From positions 1 to 64,000 of the forward strand of contig WNNJ02002726.1 of NCBI GenBank assembly GCA_012934845.2: a stretch of 64,000 bases of DNA, in the 5' to 3' direction. Below the pieces are notes generated by a model. The model made no database searches. It was not told the origin of the DNA and saw only the letters and a program-made list of their open reading frames with translations. Positions within the stretch are counted from its first letter, which is position 1; each line of letters starts with the position of its first letter. Shown here piece by piece: positions 62,509 through 64,000 of the stretch. Both the position numbers and the translations under genes were made by a program. Origin of the DNA: Pomphorhynchus laevis (taxonomy: Eukaryota > Acanthocephala > Palaeacanthocephala > Echinorhynchida > Pomphorhynchidae).

Positions 62509-63821
62509 TCATAACCGAGTCTACGTATTTTAAATGATATATAAATATAAATTATAAATAATAATAAATAATTATATAAGATTTTATACAATTTATTATA
62601 TATCGAATCAATATACGAATTTTTTGTGCTCTTGACTCCTTTAAACTTATGATGATTTTCGAGTAACGTAAAAATGGCTTATAATCAAAAGTTCTGATTT
62701 TAAGGTTGTAAGCTAAATGCAGTGAAGCTAAAGCCTTTATGCGGTTAAATCTTAAACAAAAAAGCGATCATATGCTGCAATCTACGATCAAATCAGATCG
62801 GCTAACTGAGTCTGCGTATTTAATATAATTATCAATTAAAAAATAATAATGTTTAATCAAAATTTAATTATTATATAATTATTTAATAATTATCAATATA
62901 AGATTTTATATAATTTATATCAATTTAAAATATAAAATCACAATATAAAATAAAAATCAATTTTATGAATTGACTAATGGATAGTAGACGATTTATCAGA
63001 ATAAGGATTAGATGTCATCTGAAGGAACTGCTATGTTATAAGGAGGAACGTTCTGTAACCAAAATTTCAAATTCCATTTTGTTGTGCCGTTGTAATTTTG
63101 TTTAAACTATAAAATAATAGTTCAATAGTTCCAAGTGGTACTTTAGATATACAACTTTAAGTAATAAGCATCCAAAAATACTTAATTTAATAGTTATGAT
63201 AATTATTTAATTAGCTATATGATTTTATATTTTATGTTTAACTTATTAAAATATTAATATCAAATTATATAATTGTATCGAAATGTTTATTAATTTTTTT
63301 AAATAAAATTATACAGTAAAAATTTATAAAATTAAAAAGCCGTTTTTATTTTTGTTGTAAAACTTTATTTTGTTTACCTTCGTTAATACAGTTTCTAAAT
63401 ATAGTTTCTTAATTCGATGCCAAGTAATTTTTAATTTCATTTCGATGGTATTCTTAATCGCAATGTGTAATGAATTGATAGCGTATTGGAAATAAAAAAA
63501 TCCCTATATGCCATTTACTTGGCATTTATTTTTAGACTGTAACGTCCAAATTTGCAGGTCCAAATATGCCTACAGGAAAATTAAGAATTTATTAAAAATA
63601 ATATATTTATAGTACATATGAAGTTTATTCGATGGCATTTGTTAATTACGTTTTCATGTAGACATTGTTGTGACGACAAGCTTAAGGAGCTTTTGCAAAT
63701 TCAAAACGATCTACAGCGACAACAGCTTAATATTCTCACAACATTCGTCAATGAAACAATGACGGTTCTTCTAAATTTAACTTCTAAGGTAAATAAATTG
63801 TTTAAACTTATTGACCATTAG
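38203..63821 (+). CDS. GRAMD1/Aster-like sterol transfer protein, 14 exons (5' end missing)
   Basis: Exon-by-exon reading gives one open protein of about 668 residues: acidic N-terminal region (1-92), GRAM domain (93-216), linker with a conserved QCYG block (217-342), VASt domain (343-514), basic linker, one membrane segment near 555-585 and a short helical tail. In known GRAMD1/Aster proteins GRAM senses plasma-membrane phosphatidylserine and cholesterol, VASt carries sterol, and the C-terminal segment anchors the protein in the ER, so cholesterol moves at ER-plasma membrane contacts. The function here is inferred from that similarity. Splice sites are GT-AG and phases agree at all 13 introns. 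Ten introns hold 42-552 bp (seven of them 42-54), the others 1538, 3527, 7888 and 9576 counting the large ones, filled with transposon relics. The first exon found begins in phase 1 without ATG, so upstream coding sequence is missing. There is no sign of decay. Confidence 0.9.
38481..39032 (+). other. Intron of GRAMD1-like gene with foldback element
   Basis: 552 bp. Contains the near-complete palindrome 38763-38878, otherwise AT-rich. Confidence 0.75.
38763..38878. repeat. Foldback element FB3 (about 116-bp palindrome)
   Basis: Arms of about 50 bp (GAGGTTGTTATCTCCTT paired with AAGGAGATAACAACCTC, plus TTACAAATATTT flanks) around GTGCTACAATTTGTAACAC, itself partly palindromic. Could form a long hairpin in the transcript. 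Confidence 0.85.
39033..39117 (+). CDS. GRAMD1-like exon B (start of GRAM)
   Basis: Acceptor TTTTCTTTTCAG, phase 0. Encodes AFNSTYKKRATDFHRLFPEI through ELLIV, the start of the GRAM domain. The donor GTACAA at 39118 is inferred because splicing to 39172 restores the family sequence LIVDYSCALQ. Confidence 0.85.
39172..39275 (+). CDS. GRAMD1-like exon C (GRAM core)
   Basis: Encodes DYSCALQREIFAHGRMYISS and ICFYSNIMGWEA, the most conserved GRAM block of this family. The preceding intron (39118-39171, 54 bp) is a multiple of three and stop-free, so it could also be retained in frame. Confidence 0.88.
39322..39504 (+). CDS. GRAMD1-like exon D (end of GRAM)
   Basis: After a 46-bp intron. Encodes VSITKEKTAIVIPNAIEVKL, then RYFFASFASRDKTYLTLFRI and WQNCLLDQ, matching the GRAM C-terminal half. 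Donor GTCTGT is weak but at the expected place. Confidence 0.9.
39505..41019. other. AT-rich part of a 9.6-kb GRAMD1-like intron
   Basis: No gene. Perfect hairpin at 40241-40267 (arms CATAACGCATTT, loop ATT). Short tandem motif TAAGCTAACTTTTACG repeated with variation at about 40706-40800. Confidence 0.6.
41020..41480. repeat. 117-bp tandem repeat, about 4 units
   Basis: TGATCTAACTTTAATATTTT recurs every about 117 bp (near 41040, 41159, 41275, 41391). Since 117 is a multiple of three, two units keep an antisense frame (41390-41157) with a 39-residue repeated peptide (MIIKVYDNNSKIKNVIEN...). No start context or homology was recognised, so I treat it as a repeat. Confidence 0.85.
41653..41694. 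repeat. Perfect hairpin, 19-bp arms, 4-nt loop
   Basis: CCAGTTTTTATTGCTTTAC, loop TTTT, then the exact reverse complement. Confidence 0.95.
41695..42904. other. Intron stretch without recognised content
   Basis: AT-rich. No frame, repeat or RNA gene that I can support. Confidence 0.5.
42905..43390 (+). repeat. 12-bp minisatellite (AATC(A/C)TCCAGTA type)
   Basis: Units of 12 bp, AAATCCTCCAGT and AAATCATCCAGT alternating, become degenerate toward 43390. One frame reads Ser-Ser-Lys repeats (42894-43178). Another reads NHPVNPPVNHP-type repeats and runs into the LINE relic that follows. Probably the tandem-repeat 5' region of that LINE or an independent expansion. Confidence 0.9.
43909..44015 (+). 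repeat. 30-bp tandem repeat inside LINE relic
   Basis: CCCTAAAGACGATTGGAC(T/C)G followed by TCCTTGTA, about four units, absent from the second copy of the same region. Confidence 0.85.
46359..46397. repeat. Perfect hairpin, 16-bp arms, 7-nt loop
   Basis: GAGTTGTCTTCGTGCT, loop CTATCAA, then the exact complement, inside the LINE RT. Confidence 0.95.
46851..49080. other. AT-rich intron stretch
   Basis: No gene. Hairpins at 46978-47003 (arms CGATTTCCATC), 48716-48746 (arms TACATGTATTTATTT) and 48999-49022 (arms CGATCGATTG). A short direct repeat with period 95 at about 48205-48400 (TTTAAAAGCC...TTTTCGATGTTTAAA). Confidence 0.6.
49081..49215 (+). CDS. GRAMD1-like exon E (QCYG block)
   Basis: Found 9.6 kb downstream. 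Acceptor TTTTTCTTAG, phase 0; encodes LMSQSEIIMWVKQCYGSDF and an acidic stretch. In vertebrate GRAMD1 proteins the segment right after the WQN...LL end is a Leu/Trp-rich turn followed by QCYG, so the join is convincing. Confidence 0.85.
49258..49501 (+). CDS. GRAMD1-like exon F (acidic linker)
   Basis: About 81 residues, acidic in the second half (ENEDPSHENDTDLSNSENGS, IEYDIAEDVTDIDKL). Donor at 49502 leaves phase 1, which the next exon needs. The acceptor at 49256-49257 (TATCGAG) is weak, so the exon start could be off. Confidence 0.68.
49502..51479. other. First part of a 7.9-kb GRAMD1-like intron
   Basis: AT-rich, no gene seen outside the foldback element at 49595-49979. Confidence 0.55.
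49595..49979. repeat. Foldback element FB4 carrying part of repeat X
   Basis: Inverted arms of about 78 bp (CAGAACATT, AATATTTCGGTTTC, AAGCGAAACCATTTTCAAGG and on) at 49595-49672 and 49899-49979. Between them lies a partial copy of repeat X (TGAATTGACTAATAAATAGC, GATGTATCAGAATA). Looks like a MITE with an internal segment shared with, or inserted by, repeat X. Confidence 0.8.
51480..52750 (+). pseudogene. LINE RT relic (CR1/L2-like)
   Basis: Remains of an RT: LDSFSTVDVVDHQIL, then WFHSYLAHRSFKVEFN, then ITHGVSLGSALCHILFIHFL (a decayed GVPQGSVL.P.LF block) in 52234-52443. The rest of the element can only be guessed from the surrounding pyrimidine-rich composition. Heavily decayed. Confidence 0.65.
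52854..53047. repeat. Foldback element FB1, long copy
   Basis: Starts AATTATTGGAGAAGGAT and ends ATCCAGCTCCAATAATT. Inner arms TTTTTATTTGATATTT and AATATCAAATAAAAA. Encloses a perfect 13-bp-arm hairpin at 52952-52979. Same family as 9449-9592. Confidence 0.82.
53048..54399. other. Intron stretch without recognised content
   Basis: Mixed composition, no supported gene or repeat. Confidence 0.5.
54400..55130 (+). pseudogene. LINE RT relic, unclassified
   Basis: In changing frames: MANNKAANPDLFCAKH, LPPSWREGIIM, IYAIYFIDFANALDSLN-like block, then SILYADDLIILSNDMH. The ILYADDLIILS style differs from the other LINEs in this window, so it is a further family. 5' and 3' ends not visible, strongly decayed. 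Confidence 0.7.
55131..57389. other. Last part of the 7.9-kb GRAMD1-like intron
   Basis: AT-rich. Tandem motif AGTGTACATAATTACGGTCTT near 55595-55660 (reported in short form: 30-bp unit, two to three copies). An inverted repeat (TTTCATTTTGGTGAAATAA) at about 56147 and 56545 encloses about 400 bp. Confidence 0.55.
56199..56665 (-). other. Two adjoining unidentified antisense reading frames
   Basis: 56665-56417 (82 residues, hydrophobic with VFILILQFIYL) and 56414-56199 (71 residues, ending VLKRKNRRKLVK) follow each other on the minus strand inside an intron of the GRAMD1-like gene. I recognise neither. They overlap the inverted repeat at 56147/56545 and may be chance frames or remains of a nested gene. 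Confidence 0.25.
57390..57539 (+). CDS. GRAMD1-like exon G (start of VASt)
   Basis: Acceptor TCTTTATAG. Encodes DSAQVTCGCESHLSQQLL and YDLSLDYLFECVFTNTTFSA, the start of VASt (a lipid-binding fold). Ends in phase 1 at donor GTAATT. Confidence 0.88.
57588..57715 (+). CDS. GRAMD1-like exon H (VASt middle)
   Basis: After a 48-bp intron. Encodes EEESPWTAISNTENMFTRSL and TYSVISDLKI through STETQ; W...R.LTY......TETQ is the VASt central pattern. Confidence 0.88.
57759..57942 (+). CDS. GRAMD1-like exon I (VASt C-terminal half)
   Basis: Acceptor CATTTCAG, phase 0. Encodes VITVNTEVNNTNVPYADKFY, ILTRFCLTAEGESKTTLRIT and SSIEYRKNVWALTK, the clearest VASt match in the gene. Confidence 0.92.
57992..58045 (+). 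CDS. GRAMD1-like exon J (VASt last helix)
   Basis: Short exon in phase 1. Encodes LIHKNSMQAMQEAFNDL, corresponding to the F.EKN....L...F..L helix that closes VASt. Confidence 0.82.
58476..59215. repeat. Satellite family 4, 165-bp monomer
   Basis: GACCTGCTCT starts units at 58476 and 58641 (period 165, about 95% identical). Diverged units follow at about 58960-59215 (ACTGAGTACTAA, AGATCGTGTTGCAACTAG, CGTACACTAG). It fills the 1.5-kb intron 58046-59583. Confidence 0.9.
59230..59465. repeat. 79-bp tandem repeat, 3 units
   Basis: AAGAACTGGTAAGAACT...GTTGTTAGTAGAAAGAACTG repeats with a period of 79 bp. Directly follows satellite 4. Confidence 0.88.
59584..59679 (+). CDS. GRAMD1-like exon K (post-VASt basic linker)
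   Basis: Acceptor GAGTTCAG, phase 1 in and out. Encodes RQLQCECKKYDGTYLENCPE and ends ETRKR, similar to the linker ending in a basic RRRKR run in vertebrate homologues. Confidence 0.75.
59728..59797 (+). CDS. GRAMD1-like exon L (start of membrane segment)
   Basis: Encodes IIPFHGLQTLQQSSVKSMLI. The donor GTATGC at 59798 leaves phase 2 as the next exon requires. In homologues a Ser-Val-Ser-Lys stretch likewise precedes the ER membrane helix. Confidence 0.7.
59997..60134 (+). CDS. GRAMD1-like exon M (ER membrane segment)
   Basis: Hydrophobic FPITYLVFRILIAILFDGFL followed by YWKLRNLE, the usual (F/Y)(Y/W)KL end of the membrane anchor. An alternative acceptor ATTTAG at about 60022 in the same phase would shorten the helix. 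Confidence 0.75.
60495..60700. repeat. 68-bp tandem repeat, 3 units
   Basis: ATAATGATTATTTAAAT at 60495, 60563 and 60631, with GATATCGATAAAATA in each unit. Confidence 0.92.
60796..61200. repeat. 226-bp direct duplication, 2 units
   Basis: ACTCTTAAAATCT, CTACTGATGAAGCTCAATA, CTAGGGATTTGATTG and CTATAATGCCGTAT occur in the same order in both halves; about 80% identical. Confidence 0.85.
61219..61256. repeat. Perfect hairpin, 17-bp arms, 4-nt loop
   Basis: AAGTCCACAGCAATCAC, loop GGTT, exact complement. Confidence 0.95.
62030..62426 (-). pseudogene. Second, diverged Penelope-like RT fragment
   Basis: On the minus strand: LHGSLNISEEVILAMIDVKA, LYTSIPYNNGVQAVIKMM and later YINDIFIV. The block VDV..LYT.IP...G..A is a canonical Penelope RT signature, different from the DFSTLYTNLD type at 24 kb. 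Many stops. It ends at the TA microsatellite. Confidence 0.7.
62427..62506. repeat. (TA)n microsatellite
   Basis: Pure TA run of about 80 bp, next to a Penelope fragment. Confidence 0.97.
62800..63060 (+). repeat. Dispersed repeat X, copy 3
   Basis: Starts GGCTAACTGAGTCTGCGTAT and contains TGAATTGACTAATGGATAGT and AAGGAACTGCTATG. A further start motif lies at 62509-62531, and one in reverse at 25066-25100. Confidence 0.7.
63662..63821 (+). CDS. GRAMD1-like exon N (C-terminal tail and stop)
   Basis: After a 3.5-kb intron. Acceptor TTCATGTAG; phase 2 matches the preceding exon. Encodes DDKLKELLQIQNDLQRQQLN and ILTTFVNETMTVLLNLTSK, an amphipathic helix, ending in TAG at 63819-63821. A GTAAAT at 63789 could instead be a donor to a later exon outside the window. 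Confidence 0.68.
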
Positions 63822-63983
63822 GTTTCGATTTTAGCTTGAGTTACATCTGCGCTTGAACACCGCCAATTATAATGTAGAATAGCATTAAAGCATAGTACGC
63901 AAACTCTACCGCCTGAAAATTAATTCTCCTATTTTATTTTGTTGTTGAAATACCGATTTTTGCTCATTTTAAAATATTTTTGT

Positions 63984-63989
63984 AATAAA
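63984..63989 (+). terminator. Polyadenylation signal AATAAA
   Basis: Lies 163 bp after the TAG of the GRAMD1-like gene, followed by a T-rich stretch. A plausible end of that transcript, though AATAAA is common in AT-rich DNA. Confidence 0.5.
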
Positions 63990-64000
63990 GGTTTTATTTT

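Larger units (their letters stand above)
60135..63661. other. 3.5-kb last intron of GRAMD1-like gene
   Basis: Holds tandem repeats, a hairpin, a Penelope fragment, a TA microsatellite and a repeat X copy (listed separately). An antisense frame 61455-61255 has a hydrophobic stretch (ILHLFVAILFVFLFFILK) but no other support. Confidence 0.7.

Overview
This is AT-rich animal DNA, probably from an invertebrate. Spliced genes, non-LTR retrotransposons, Penelope-like elements, palindromic foldback repeats and satellite arrays together rule out a prokaryote. Species cannot be read from the sequence. The one convincing host gene has mostly very short introns (42-54 bp), mixed with a few multi-kilobase introns full of transposon debris.

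Left part (1-38 kb) is a repeat desert. It holds a 351-bp satellite with an orientation switch (38-1640), a 393-bp satellite (1656-2793), and two copies of one CR1/L2-like LINE lying tail to tail (3.9-9.1 kb) around a fossil integrase fragment. A CR1-like LINE follows (11.4-12.8 kb). Four copies of a second LINE family (I/Jockey superfamily, CCHC-knuckle ORF1) lie at 9.6-10.2, 13.1-16.9, 16.9-19.6 and 27.1-30.8 kb. A pair of head-to-tail Penelope-like elements (21.2-26.5 kb) carries its GIY-YIG nuclease remnant upstream of the reverse transcriptase. Short old LTR-retrotransposon fossils occur at 3.4, 7.1 and 32.1 kb. A 301-bp satellite sits at 35.0-35.9 kb.

Right part (38.2-63.8 kb) is one host gene on the + strand that I pieced together from 14 exons: a GRAMD1/Aster homologue with GRAM domain, VASt sterol-binding domain, C-terminal membrane segment and short tail. 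Reading phase is kept across all 13 introns, and a stop codon is followed 165 bp later by AATAAA. The true first exon(s) were not found. The introns contain further LINE relics, a second and more diverged Penelope RT fragment, tandem repeats, foldback elements and several perfect hairpins with tiny loops.

Apart from that gene nothing here looks like an active cellular pathway. All LINE and Penelope copies are broken. I found no tRNA, rRNA, CRISPR array or bacterial operon.
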